Shown here piece after piece: positions 30,790-42,002 of a stretch of 64,000 nucleotides of DNA. Numbering within the stretch: the stretch's first letter is position 1; each line of letters begins with the position of its first letter. A model generated the notes under the pieces. It saw only the letters and a list, made by a program, of their open reading frames with translations, was not told the origin of the DNA and searched no databases. Position numbers and translations under genes: made by a program. Location: contig CM019824.1 in the NCBI GenBank assembly GCA_009763385.1, positions 109,882,660 through 109,946,659 on the forward strand, given 5' to 3'. The stretch is from Coix lacryma-jobi var. lacryma-jobi. Its lineage: Eukaryota; Streptophyta; Magnoliopsida; Poales; Poaceae.

Positions 30790-31672
30790 ATGGCAAGCCA
30801 TGATGACTGCGGCAAGCGCCCGGCGACTGAGGAGGCCGAGGGGAGTCGCGCTCGGCGCCTCCGTCAGCGTGGGTAGGATTTCTCGCTTACATACTTTGTG
30901 ACAGTTTCTTGAAAACCTCGCTCACACTCTGTTACTGCTCGCCGACAGGATCCCCGTTATCTCTTCCGCCGGCGGGCATGCCCGACCTTCTCCAGCGCCG
31001 GGGAGGCTAGAGGCTCCACCATCGGGCTCGTCGAGCTCCTCCGACAGCCTCTCCTACCACTCCCATCCTTGGGAGGCGAGCCCGGACCGGGACTCCGACG
31101 ACGGCCTCTACGACCACAACGACGCCTTGAACTTCATGGCGCTGCGGGACGAGTCCCGGGAAGAGCTGGCCGCCGTCTCGAAGCAGTACGGGATTGACCA
31201 GCTGGAATGGGAGGACCAGCGCCGGCAGTTCTGTGAGGCAATCACGGGTATGAACGCCCAATCCTGGATCGGCTTTCGGTCGTTCTTGTTGATCTTTTAA
31301 CCGATCCATTCCATTCTGTCGCTCACAGCGCTGTCTGAAGAACTGGAGCGCCTGAAGATGGCGGCGAACGTCGTCGCAGACCGGGTGAACTCCCAGGGCG
31401 TCACCGCCGATGCGCGCCTGGCCAACGTGCACGGCCGCGTCGAGCAGGTCGCCCTGCAGGGTGTGCACCACGGCGTGGCACTGGGGCTGTCGGCGCTGAC
31501 GGTCCGCACAGAGGAGGACTTCTCCGTGACGCCGGTTGGCTTCCCCGGCGGGGCATGTCCGGAAGACGTCGAACAGATCGACGATTTTCTGGACTCCTAC
31601 GAGGATCACGCTCACGCCCTCACCGCAGTCACCAATCCGCAGACGGTCATCAACAAGGTGCTTGGTAACTGA
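30790..31672 (+). CDS. Antisense gene 2 of element D: unrecognised 241-aa protein
   Basis: Proposed exons 30790-30872, 30949-31247, 31329-31672, with GT-AG introns of 76 and 81 nt and matching phases (2, then 1). This gives 241 aa ending in INKVLGN. It begins MASHDDCGKRPATEEAE with a short Arg-rich run. It then has a Ser/Pro-rich part, an acidic stretch (SPDRDSDDGLYDHND) and a helical, charged segment (LRDESREELAAVSKQYG, WEDQRRQFCEAI). The last exon is Ala/Val-rich and probably helical (DRVNSQGVTADARLANV). GC content is much higher than gene 1. I recognise no family. The intact splice phases make a chance ORF unlikely. Confidence 0.7.
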
Positions 31673-31959
31673 TCTGCACTTTCGTACCGCCCCAACTATG
31701 AACAATACTCTACTTTGCCATGTTCACGCGTACAATCTGTTTTCCCTTTCTGTGCTTGTCTAGTGTTCGATCCCTTCATTGGACCGATTGCATAGCACCG
31801 CGTGCATTTGGTTCTGTTTTAGCGTTTTTCGCGCTAAAGGCGACACATGCCGTGTCGGCTGTTTTTGCTCTAAGGGCGATAGAACCTATCAGCCATTTTT
31901 TGTGCTAAGGGCGACACAACCTTGTATCGGCCGTCGGTGCCCGCTAGTCCTTGATTCCG
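31673..31959. other. Convergent junction between antisense gene 2 and pol of element D, with hairpin repeats
   Basis: Holds three tandem units of 32-36 bp (31831-31866, 31867-31901, 31902-31933), each with a short stem (ggcgacac/gtgtcggc; ggcgatag/ctatcagcc; ggcgacaca/tgtatcggcc). A further hairpin is tttagcg/cgctaaa at 31818-31838. T-runs follow units 1 and 2. It could serve as a terminator or processing region for both strands. Confidence 0.6.
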
Positions 31960-34182
31960 TTATGCACCGACCTCCACGCTAGGATGAAATTTCTTTAGAT
32001 AACGTCCATTAATTGCCCTAGCAAACTCTTCTCCTTGGAGGGTTTTCAGAATGTACGCATTACCCGGAGCACGTCTCAGAACTCGAAAAGGCCCTTCCCA
32101 ATTAGGGGACCATTTGCCGAATACCTTGTCTTTGGTACCGATCGACAAGACAATTTTCCAAACCAAGTCTCCCTCTTCGAATCCTTTTTCTTTCACTTTC
32201 GAATTGTAGTACTTGGCAACGCGTATCTTGTTCTTTTCAATATTTTCCAAGGCCTTGAGACGAATCAAATGCAAATCCTCTAGCTCATCCATCATCAAAT
32301 CTTTATAATTCTCTTTAGCTAGATCGTTCTGCAACGTAACTCGTCTTGACCCCGATTGCAACTCCCATGGTAGCACTGCGTGATGCCCATAGACCAACTC
32401 GTATGGTGATGTCTGAGTCGACCCATGACAAGCCATTCGGTAAGCCCACAAAGCTTCGTTGAGTACCAAGTGCCACCTTTTAGGTTTCTCTTCGACCTTC
32501 CTTTGAATGATCTTAATCATGATTTTGTTAGAAGCCTCTGCCTGCCCATTGGCCTGTGCATAATAAGGGGAGGAATTATAGAGCTTAATCCCCATCCCTT
32601 CGGCAAAGTCACAAAACTCCGAGGAAGTGAACTGAGTCCCCTGATCGGTAGTGATGGACTGAGGGATGCCGAATCGGTGAATGATGTGTTCCCTGACGAA
32701 GGACACCATGTTCTCTGATGTCACCTTCTTCAAGGGGATGGCTTCAACCCACTTAGTGAAATAATCCGTGGCTAACAGAACAAACTTATGTCCCTTGCTA
32801 GATGGAGGGTGGATCTGGCCGATCAAATCAATGCCCCATCCTCTGAAAGGCCAAGGCTTAATGATCGGATTCATGGCCGATGCTGGGGCCCTTTGCACAT
32901 TGCCGAATCGCTGGCAATCCTGGCAACCTCTGTAGTATTCGAAGCAATCTTCGAGCATAGTCGGCCAAAAATATCCTGTCCTCCTGATTATCCATCTCAT
33001 ATGGTGAGCCGACTGGTGTGCACCACATACACCTTCGTGCACTTCATACATCAGTTTCCTAGCCTCGTCTTGGTTCAGGCACTTAAGCAGAACCCCATCT
33101 ATGGACTTGTGGTACAACTGATTGTCCAAGAGCGTAAACTTAAGAGCCTTGTACCTGAGTTTTCGGGAGACTTTTCTGGATGGGTCCCTGAGGTAATCGG
33201 TAATGTTGTCTCTCCAGTCTTCAATTGCCTGATTATCACTTAGGATTACTTGATCGTCTTCTGGGGTTATTTGCTCTTCCTCAAGTGCAAAAATGTTTTG
33301 ATTCTCCCTATACCCGGATGCTGCCTGAGCCAACTGGTTTGCTTCTTCGTTTTGCCCCCTAGGAATATGTTGCAAGGTTGCTGATCGAAACTGTCTAAGG
33401 AGCTCTTGGCAACCTTCAAGATATTCCTGCAGCGTGTCGTTTTTGCACTCGTACTCACCTGTCAGCTGCCTGATCACCAACTCCGAGTCACCGAAGATCT
33501 CTACGGCGTCTGCCTTAATGTCCACGAGCAACCGCAATCCTCGAAGCAGTGCCTCATACTCCGCTTGATTATTAGTCACCGGGTACTCGATCGGTATAGA
33601 GTATTTGAAAGGTGCCCCCTTGGGAGAAATCAACATGATCCCGACTCCACCACCTTTGCTACACGACGATCCATCAAAAAATAATGCCCAGGGGGCCATG
33701 GTTACTATGTTAGCGTTAGGATCACGATGGTGAGTGACGAAATCAGCCATAATCTGGCCTTTAACAGCCTTTGCCGATTCAAAACGCAAATCAAATTCAG
33801 AAAGAGCTAAAACCCATTTACCGATCCTTCCACTTAAAATCGGCATTGATAACATGTGCTTGATTACATCAAACTCTGATACTACCACGCATTCGGCATT
33901 CAATAGATAGTGCCGAAACTTGGTACAGGAATAGAAAATGCACAAGCACAACTTTTCCGTAGCCGAATACCTTGTTTCGGGGTCCAGTAGCTTTCGGCTA
34001 AGATAGGCTATGACTCTCTCTTTTCCTTCGAATTCTTGCATGAGGGCCGACCCTATTGTTAGGTTGTCGGCCGCCACGTACAACTTGAAAGGCCTGTCGA
34101 GTTGTGGAGGAACCAATACTGGTGGTGCCTTCATGTATTCCTTGATCTCATCGAAAGCCTTTTGTTGCACGTCACCCCACAC
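31960..34182 (-). pseudogene. Element D pol, 3' part: RNase H, archaeal-type RNase H, integrase
   Basis: About 740 codons open to the natural end. First an RNase H-like domain whose usual D-H pair is replaced (SEFDVIKHML), so probably inactive. Then a second, archaeal-type RNase H with its acidic set intact (LFFDGSSCSKGGGVG, NNQAEYEALLRGL, IFGDSELVIRQLTG). Then integrase: zinc finger (H..H, CQDCQRFG) and D, D, E (GIDLIGQI, ITTDQGTQF, GQAEASNK), with a C-terminal W-containing PNWEGPFRV. The piece is in frame with RT; only a TAG at 34189-34191 divides them (the codon may have been CAG). Confidence 0.9.
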
Positions 34183-34188
34183 GAACTC

Positions 34189-35256
34189 CTAATCTTTCTT
34201 GAGCTTCAACAGTGGAGAGAATGGTAGCACTCGCTCGGACAAGTTGGATATAAACCTTCTGACAAAATTGACCTTGCCGAGCAGTGATTGCAGTTCTTTG
34301 AGATTGGTCGGCGGCACTACCTTTTCAATTGCTTCCATGCTCTTTTTGCCTACCTCGATGCCTCTTTTGTGGACCAAGAATCCCAGAAACTCCCCGGCCG
34401 ACACCCCAAATGCACACTTGGTTGGATTCATCTTTAAACCGTGTTTCCTTGTGCACTCCAGGGTCTTCCTTAAATCGACTAAGTGTCTTTCTTTGCTTCC
34501 CGACTTGACCACCACGTCATCAATGTAGATTTCTACAACTTTGCCGATCAACTCATGGAATATGTAATTCATGGCCCGCTGGTAAGTAGCACCGGCATTT
34601 TTCAAACCAAAGGTCATGACAATCCATTCAAACAAACCTATATGGCCAGGGCACCTGAAGGCGGTTTTTGCCACGTCCTCTGCAGCCATGAAGATCTGGT
34701 TGTAACCCGCATTGCCATCCATAAAACTTATAATTTCAAAACCGGCCGAAGCATCTACTAGCAAGTCGGCCACTGGCATTGGATAACCGTCCATAGGAGT
34801 GGCTTTGTTGAGGTTCCTAAAGTCGATGCAGATTCTCATCTTCCCGTTCTTCTTGTACACCGGGACAATATTGGAGATCCAGTCCGCATATCGACACGGC
34901 CGAATGAAATTAGCTTCTAGTAATCTTTCCACTTCCTTTTTCACGTCGGCCAACACCTCCTCCTTGTAGATCCTACGTGGAGGTTGTTTATATGGGCGGT
35001 ACCCGGGTTTGATCAGCAATTTATGCTCAACGATGGACCGATCCAATCCAGGCATTTCTGTGTAGTCCCAAGCGAAACAATCTTTGAACTCTTTTAGAAG
35101 ATCTACTAGTTGCACTCTGAAATCAGGGTCTAAACTGGAACTTACAAACATCGGCCTCTTCTTACTTGTGTCACCAACATCCACCTCTTCCAACTCGTCG
35201 GCCGACGTGAAGCCACGTCCCAGTTTGCCCTCGCTGTTGTCGGTTGGGTTATCCAT
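34189..35256 (-). pseudogene. Element D pol, 5' part: reverse transcriptase
   Basis: RT with GKMRICIDFRNLNKATP, SFMDGNAGYNQIFM, FGLKNAGATYQRAMN and the catalytic YIDD (VEIYIDDVVVKSG). The first codon listed here is an ATG directly after the TAG that ends gag-protease (35257-35259), with the frame unchanged. It ends at another TAG (34189-34191). Confidence 0.9.
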
Positions 35257-37380
35257 CTAAAAGAAGCTTTGAGAGCCGATTGCTTGGATCGGCTGTTGAT
35301 CTCTACCATAGACATTGACAGGACCTTCTCCCCACACGCGATCGGAGAAGCAGTCTACTCCGTCGAATTCCCAGTAAGTGGGCTCAATGGTGGCAACACT
35401 CACCGAGTCGTCAGCTTGGACAATCTCGATGTCATCTCCAACCCACTGTATGAGTATTTGATGCATGGTTGAAGGTATGCAGCAGTTGGCGTGGATCCAA
35501 TCCCTGCCCAAAAGCAGGCTGTATGCCCCCTTGCCATTAATGACAAAGAAGGTCGTGATGAGCATCTTGGATCCAATCATCAATTCCACGTGCACGGCAC
35601 CCCGAGTGTCAGAGGGATTGCCGGCAAAGTCACGGAGTATCATATCCGTTTTGAGCAGGTCTTCATCATTCATGCCCAGCTTTCTGAAGGTGGCGTAAGG
35701 CATGATGTTGATCGCTGCGCCGCCATCGACAAACATCTTGGTTAGCGGCTTTCCGTTGACGTACCCCTTGACATACAACGGCTTCAAATGCCGATGCTTG
35801 GCTGGCTTGTCAAATGCTGCCTTCTGAGACAACACGAGCTGTGCCGCGAGCTCGTCGTGCTCGGCCTCGTCGGAGTCCGAACACGCCTCGTCCTGTGCCC
35901 CCTGGCTGATTGGAGCCATGAATTCCAGGGGAAGGAAGAAAGTCATGGCCACGCCAGCGCCTTTGCCAGTGTCGTCTGGTTTTTCCTTCGGGCGCCACTC
36001 TTGCTTCTTCCCGTCGGCAGCTGCTTCTTCCAACTCCCTATTCCGGAGGCGCTGCACCCTCCTTTTCTGGCTCTTTCTGAGCCCTAGCGGGCACCACTGC
36101 CCCTTTTGCCACCTATATGGGTGGGGCTGTGCCTCCTCGCTGTCATCCTGGTGGTGCACCCACTCCTGGTCGGCATATCTTTTGGCTCGCCGATCCGGGC
36201 TTCTTACTTTTAGGCGCCGATCGTCCATTGGGATGCGTGCTCCCAACCTTTCGTGGACGGGACGGCGGTTGACCCGATCCTGCCTATACCCCCTGTACTG
36301 ATCGCTGCATTCGGGGCAGTTGTTGACGGCAGGCAGTTTCAAGCCTTCGTTCCAGCAGTGGCGGAAGAACGGGCAGCCCCAGTGTTCTTGCTCCCGCTCT
36401 TGGCGGTGTTCTTGTTCCCAGCGATGGGCCTGTTCTCTGTGGTAAGCCCTCTCCTCCAGACGATACCGGTGCTCTCCCGTGTGACCGTCTTCACGCTGGT
36501 ATTCCTCCGCGAGTTCTCGCTCTTCGCGTTGGAGACGCCTCTGCTCCTTCTCATTTTGCCGGCGCCACTTGTTAAGGAGATCTCTGTGGGTAGGCCTGCG
36601 CCTGGAAGATGACTCTCCGTGCTCGTATCGGCTATTCGTGGCTTGGGCGCACTGCCGGAGCTCATCGCCAGTGATTTGCCGATCGGGATCCACTGCGCCA
36701 GATTCGCGTGCCTTGTCGGAGGTGAGGACTTTGACTTTGCCCTTGCCTCTGGGATCCGCTGGGGCTACCATGTTCACTGAGAAGAACACGACGTTCTGGG
36801 CGAAGGGGTTGGCATCGATCTTCATCTTGCCATTGAACTTGATGTGTCCGTCCTGGATGGCCTTCTGGATCCTTGTCCTGAACACACGACAATCATTAAT
36901 AGAATGAGTGTTAGTGTTATGAAAGCCGCAGTATTTCTTGTCTTTAACCCCTCCAGGACGCAGCATCGGGTGATCCGGGGGTAGCCTGACTCTCCCTTCG
37001 GCGACCAGAAACTCGAAGAGCTTGTCGGCCTTGGTGACGTCGAAGTCGTATGCCCCCTTCTGCTGGCGCAACCATTGCTTGTTGGCCTGGGTTGGCTCTT
37101 TGCCCCAGTTGAGCTCTGCAGCGGCCACCTCATCTTCGGCATCGGTATAGTCATCGGCTTCGTCTAGGAAAGCCTGATACATCTGGACCGCGACATTGTC
37201 CCTCTGGAAGCGCCCTTCCCTCCGGAAGCCTTGCGCTTGGATAGTCATTTCATTCAGCCGGCGAGAGAGGTGACCCAGGTCCTCAAACTCCTGGCCGAAG
37301 AGCTTGTCCCTGATGCTCGGGAGCATGCCTGCCACGGCCAATGGTGGAAGCTGGTCGTCCGGCAGGTACATGCCGAAGCA
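35257..37380 (-). pseudogene. Element D gag C-terminal half and protease
   Basis: Open from the TAG at 37381-37383 to the TAG at 35257-35259. It has the Tat-type zinc motif (KYCGFHNTNTHSINDCRVF), then a long Glu/Arg-rich helix. A second Cys/His cluster follows (CPFFRHCWNEG...CPEC). Last is an aspartic protease with MFVDGGAAINIMP. The frame is continuous with gag upstream and RT downstream. Confidence 0.88.
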
Positions 37381-38550
37381 CTAGCTCTTGACTTCCCTAA
37401 ACCTGCGCAGGTAGTCCTGCGGTGTCTCATTTGGCCTCTGGCGCACATACATGATGTCCACCAGCTTCTTTTCCTTGGTGCCCGTGTAGAAGTGCGTATG
37501 GAACTTCTGTTCCAAGTCTGCCCAAGAGAGAATAGAGCCCGGTGGCAGAGACGTGAACCAAGCGAACGCCGGCCCAGTGAGCGATGACGGGAAGTACCGA
37601 GCTCTGAAGGCATCCTCGGTATTGGCCTCTCCAAGCTGGAGCAGATAGCGACTGATGTGCTCCACCGTGCTAGTGTCGTCTAAGCTGGAGAACTTGGACA
37701 GGTCTGTCGGCACTTTGACTCTGGGAGGCAGGGCCACACGGTGGAACCATTCGGGGAACGGAGATCTGTAGGCATAAGTGCCCTTAGGCTTCAGGCCGAA
37801 AGTGCGCTGCATCATATCTGCCATCTTCTCTAGCATGACATCGACATTAGAGTCGGCGGTCTTTTCGGCCGTCGGCTTCCCATATCCTGGATGTGGGGCG
37901 CCCTCTATGTTGTGAGGCTCAAGCATTTCATGGTACCCGTTTCCGTAGTAGTCCTTTATGAGCCTATAGGTTTGCGGGGAGATCTTGCGTGTTGACTCTG
38001 GCGGCTGACCCTTAGTGCCGAACGTGAGCTGACCCATGGTCGGCAATTGGCCCTCTGGCGTGTGCTTCTCTTGAATGGTCAGCCCGCCTGATTGAGCCTT
38101 AGGCGGGGTCTCCTCACCAGCAGCTCCTGCCCCCTTGAGGTGATTCGGCAGATTGAAAAGATGTGGTCCTGCTATAGGGCCAAACTCCGCCTCCATAAGT
38201 ACATCGGCCTTGGGGCCGAATTGGGCGATCATGATGGTGCGGAAAGTGTTGAGAAACGCCCCATGCATGCGACCGATGGCACTAGAGACAGCTTCGTTGA
38301 TTATGTGAGACATTTTCAACACTGCCTCCACTTCCCCGGGATCATTCGGGTTGAGCTGGACAGGCTTCGGCAGATCGTGCAGACGGCGAACCTTTCCGCT
38401 CTTGTTCTTGGAAAAGGCTTCTAGGCACTTGGCCTGGAATTCGGCACAAGCATTATCCACCTGCTCTTTGTACTCGTCGGGTAGTTCAGCGAGCTGCACC
38501 TGCACGAGCCCCGCCTTGTTGCTGGCCTCAGCTTCAGTGACTTCGACCAT
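37381..38550 (-). pseudogene. Element D gag, N-terminal half
   Basis: Start chosen at the ATG at 38550 (MVEVTEAEAS), which lies only 15 nt past the primer binding site; the frame is also open further up into the LTR. Contains the retrotransposon gag domain (LTGPAFAWFTSLPPGS, DLEQKFHTHFYTG, ETPQDYLRRFREVK). It is cut by a TAG directly after FREVKS; the next codons in the same frame are clearly still gag. Confidence 0.88.
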
Positions 38551-38565
38551 TGCTGCAGGAAAAAA

Positions 38566-38585
38566 GGGTCCCACCAGGGGTGCCA
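38566..38585 (-). promoter_or_regulatory. Primer binding site of element D
   Basis: Minus strand TGGCACCCCTGGTGGGACCC, seven bases from the 5' LTR. This TGGCAC..C.GGTGGGAC form is seen in Tat elements, possibly for tRNA-Arg; I am unsure of the tRNA. Confidence 0.65.
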
Positions 38586-38592
38586 AAAAGTG

Positions 38593-39990
38593 TGTTGGCA
38601 CCAAAAGTGACACACTGTGCCAATCACACAGCAAGCCGGAGAAGCTGGCTTCGAACGTGGCCCGGGTGCTTAGAAGTCCGGTGCGTGCCAGTCAGTTTGC
38701 CCTGCAACTAACAAGGGAAAGAAACTGTTAAATACAAAGCTGGAACGTGCCGGGTATGACCAGACAGTTCCAAAATATACAGCCCTGAAGCCACTTACGG
38801 TGACATATAGCTATGAAAGCTATCTGCCAACAGGGTTAAGGATTATTCGGCAATATGAACAGAGTTACGTGAATAACAGGTTGCCGAACACGTTTGCATG
38901 AGAATCGTACTTGCATGATGTATTAAACATAAGTTAAAACTTAACCAATCTCGATTGTACAACCGAGTTGGGGTCCATGGAGATTGAACATACAAACTAA
39001 GCATGACTAAACTAATCTAAAGCCGGCGCCTGCTGCACGACACCTAGCTCTATCATAGGTCAAGCACACTCAATGTGCATGAACCCTCACCATGTGACAA
39101 TCTAGATACGATCCAATCAGCTATTACGAACAATAAATCTACTGCATGAAATACTTTACAATAATAAACGCGAAAGAACAGAGCAGATCTATAAAAGATA
39201 AAGCCGAACCGAACGGTATATAGATTGGGCAAAAGTGTTATGATGAAATAAGCATAATAAAACATATAACACAAGGTAACTTAATGAATCTATCAGATTT
39301 GCCAAATCTAACAGAGCCGATAACTATTTTTACTCATGACTCAATCCGCCGCACGATACAAGGCATAAGCAAAAACTTCCCGTCATAAGCTTAAATCCGC
39401 CGCACGATACTAAGCTTAACGTACGAGACTACTTGCACCATATCTAAATCCGCCACACGATACTAGACATGATAACAAGGTTGCCGGAACTTACGGAGGT
39501 CGACGGATCGATGGCCCCTCTCGAAGAACACGACGACACGACTTGGACTCGAAGACGGCACGGGGTCGGGTTGGTTGTATTGATTGTGAACGTTTTTACA
39601 ATAGTCTCAGGGTTTATATTTATACCCTGGTGTTCTACGAGTCCTAGGAGGACACGATTACAATGACAAAACAGGAAACTTATCTAAACCACGATGCCTT
39701 TTATTCTAAGCCTCCCTTAATAATCGGCACGTGCTAACAATGACGAGATCTTCTGTTGCCGAATCTTCTGATATGTCGTATTTGTCGCAAACCGACTTAG
39801 CCTGAGGTAGCCGACCGCAGCGCCATATTGCCGAATCCACCCCCGTTTGACCAGTCGCCTCCACAGCCTTACCGAATCGATTGGATTAGCCGACCGTGCT
39901 TGTTATCTACCGAATCCCTCTGGTGGTGATTTCTCCCGAACCTGCGCCGTGCTGGCCCACTTGTCATAGTGCGAAAATTTTGTGTTAACA
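38593..39990 (-). repeat. 5' LTR of element D (1398 bp)
   Basis: Pairs with 25832-27229. Differences are single-base changes only, mostly transitions. Confidence 0.96.
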
Positions 39991-39995
39991 GTAGG
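39991..39995. repeat. TSD of element D, right copy
   Basis: gtagg; pairs with 25827-25831. Confidence 0.92.
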
Positions 39996-41939
39996 TTTGA
40001 GAGGCTCTTTGGGTGGAAGCTTGGTAAGTTTGGGAGTAGTGGTGGAGTTGGGCTTCTCACTCGGATTCATACCACTCGACTCTCCAATCTTCCCAAAAGC
40101 AGAAAGATCAACACCCTGAGCAAAACCTACACCAGGACCTCCAGCAGCTCGCTTAAATTGGGAGATCATCATCCCGAGCTGCGGCTCACTACAAGATACC
40201 CATGACAAGATGGTCCGAAGGTATGTGTTTTCTTCCTCGGTTTGCATCTTGCCATGCTTCACATTGGCAATCTCCATCTCCAAACCCTCGCACAAAGCGC
40301 ACCTAGTCACACAAGTGTTACCCGAGCTGGCCTTCTCAAGAGACTCAATCTTGGCATTCTTCTCTGCCAACTCGGTTTGCAAGCCAGGACAGGTCTTGCA
40401 AGCACCTAGCAAAGAGGGTCTGGCCCTCAGCTCATCCAGCTCTCCAACCAATGCAGCATACTTTCCTCTCAAAGTGAGAAGATCAGTCATGTGCGTGGTG
40501 CACATCTCACACTCGGCCTCCTCAGACACGACCATGGTGGACTTGGCAAACTCAAGCTCTCTCACCGTGTCCTCCCACTTCTGCCTAAACTCCTTGTGCT
40601 CTCTAGAAGCACGCCTAAGCAATTTATCTTGGCTAAGGAGGACAGCAGTAAGTTTCTCAACCTCAGCGGAAAGGTCATCGTAGGTGACAGATACCTGGGA
40701 GGTGTCGTCATCGTCGTCGTCGTTCCGAGGGGAGTGCTCCAGCTTGCCGTCGACCTCATCACCAAGCGCCATGGTGCAGAAGCCGTCGTCGTCGGCGAAG
40801 AAGCAGAGGTCGTTCAGCTTGTCCTCGATCCTCTTCTTCTTCTCGGACTCGTCATCGCTTGAGCAAGCGGAGTCGTCATCCGAGCCGTCGACGTCGCTGA
40901 GCGTGGCGAAGAACGCATGCTGCTCAGCCTGGGCCTTCTCCAAGTACTTCTTCTTGATGTACTCCTTGTCGAAGCCGCCCCTCCGCTTGTGCCTTGCGGG
41001 GACGTACTTCTCCTTGCGCTTGCCGGAGTCGTACTTGTGCCCATGATCGCCCTTCCCCGAATGCTTGTTCTTCTTGGGGCAGTTGGCGATGAAGTGGTCG
41101 GGGTCGCCGCACTCATAGCATCCTGAGCGTCCTCCTCCGCGGCGACGGTTCATGCGGTTGTTGTGGAACCGCGTGAACCGGTTGGCAAGCAAAGCCAACT
41201 CCTCGTCTCCCAAAGACTCCAGCTGATCCTCTGTGACAGAAAAAAGAGATGAAAGCGCAAAGCTAGCAGAGGGGTTAGCGGAAGAGCCAGAAACCAAAGC
41301 CATAGTCGGGCCAGAAGGATTCGCATAAGAAGCCCTCGACATGGCGTCAATCTCACTGGACTTGAGCTTACTGAAGAGCTCGTCGCAAGTGAGGGTCTCA
41401 TAGTTAGGCGATTCGATGATCGCCTAGACCTTTGAGTCCCACACCGACCGATCGAGAGTGTGCAAAAGCTTCAAAGCTCTCTCATGATCGTCGAAAGGCA
41501 ACTGCTACTTGTTAGCCCTCATCCTATTGACAATCATCTGAAAGCGAGCGAATAAACTTTCTATGCTCTCGCCAGGCTGATGTCGAAAGTTCTCATACTC
41601 TCTCTTGAACGACTCGTAGAGTCGGGTTTTGACTTGAGAGGTGCCCTCATGAAAGCGCATGAGGGTGGCCCAAATCTCCCGAGCCGTAGAGAGGTGAGAA
41701 ACGCGATCAAACTCACCCATGCTCAAACAGGAGAACAAGGCGTTACATGCCCGGCTATTGCCCTCGTGCTCATCGATCTGGAGTTGAGTGACACGAGCAG
41801 CCAGGACAACGTAATCGTCCCTGTTGCAAATCTCCCAAATAGAAGAGCCCATGCTCTGAAGATAGGCCGACATGCGTATCTTCCAATACGCATAGTTCGT
41901 CCCATCAAAGAACGGCGGTTTGCCCACGCCGCGATCCAT
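39996..41939 (-). pseudogene. Sirevirus B gag, N-terminal part
   Basis: Start at the ATG at 41939 (MDRGVGKPPFFDG), about 50 nt past the primer binding site. The copia-type gag domain is clear (YAYWKIRMSAYLQS, LSTAREIWATLMRFHEG, FRHQPGESIESLFARFQ). Next come a zinc knuckle (CYECGDPDHFIANC), a Lys-rich part, an Asp/Ser-rich part and coiled coils. These C-terminal additions are typical of Sirevirus gag. Two in-frame TAG codons (41505-41507 and 41424-41426) interrupt it. The sequence continues in frame at 25831 once element D is removed. Confidence 0.9.
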
Positions 41940-41985
41940 GTCGCCTTCTGTGGATCTGGAACCGGCTAAGGTGGAAGATCCTTAA

Positions 41986-42000
41986 CCCGCTCCGATACCA
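41986..42000 (-). promoter_or_regulatory. Primer binding site of Sirevirus B (Met type)
   Basis: Minus strand TGGTATCGGAGCGGG, two bases from the 5' LTR; close to the initiator-Met site TGGTATCAGAGC. Confidence 0.8.
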
Positions 42001-42002
42001 AT

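Larger units (their letters stand above)
25832..39990 (-). mobile_element. Element D: Tat-lineage Ty3/gypsy retrotransposon with two antisense genes
   Basis: Two LTRs of exactly 1398 bp (25832-27229, 38593-39990), TSD gtagg, and a 14.2-kb total. The minus strand carries primer binding site, gag, protease, RT, a degenerate RNase H, an archaeal-type second RNase H, and integrase. That double RNase H and the large space between pol and 3' LTR mark the Tat lineage (Grande, RIRE2 and relatives). The space (27230-31959) holds two spliced genes on the plus strand. The LTRs differ at about 23 positions by hand count (about 1.6%). Confidence 0.93.

Noticed and set aside
31007..31705. Minus-strand ORF of 232 codons across antisense gene 2 of element D
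   Set aside because: It is the shadow of the GC-rich exons on the plus strand; composition is odd (runs of V, R, G), and it overlaps the well-phased three-exon gene.
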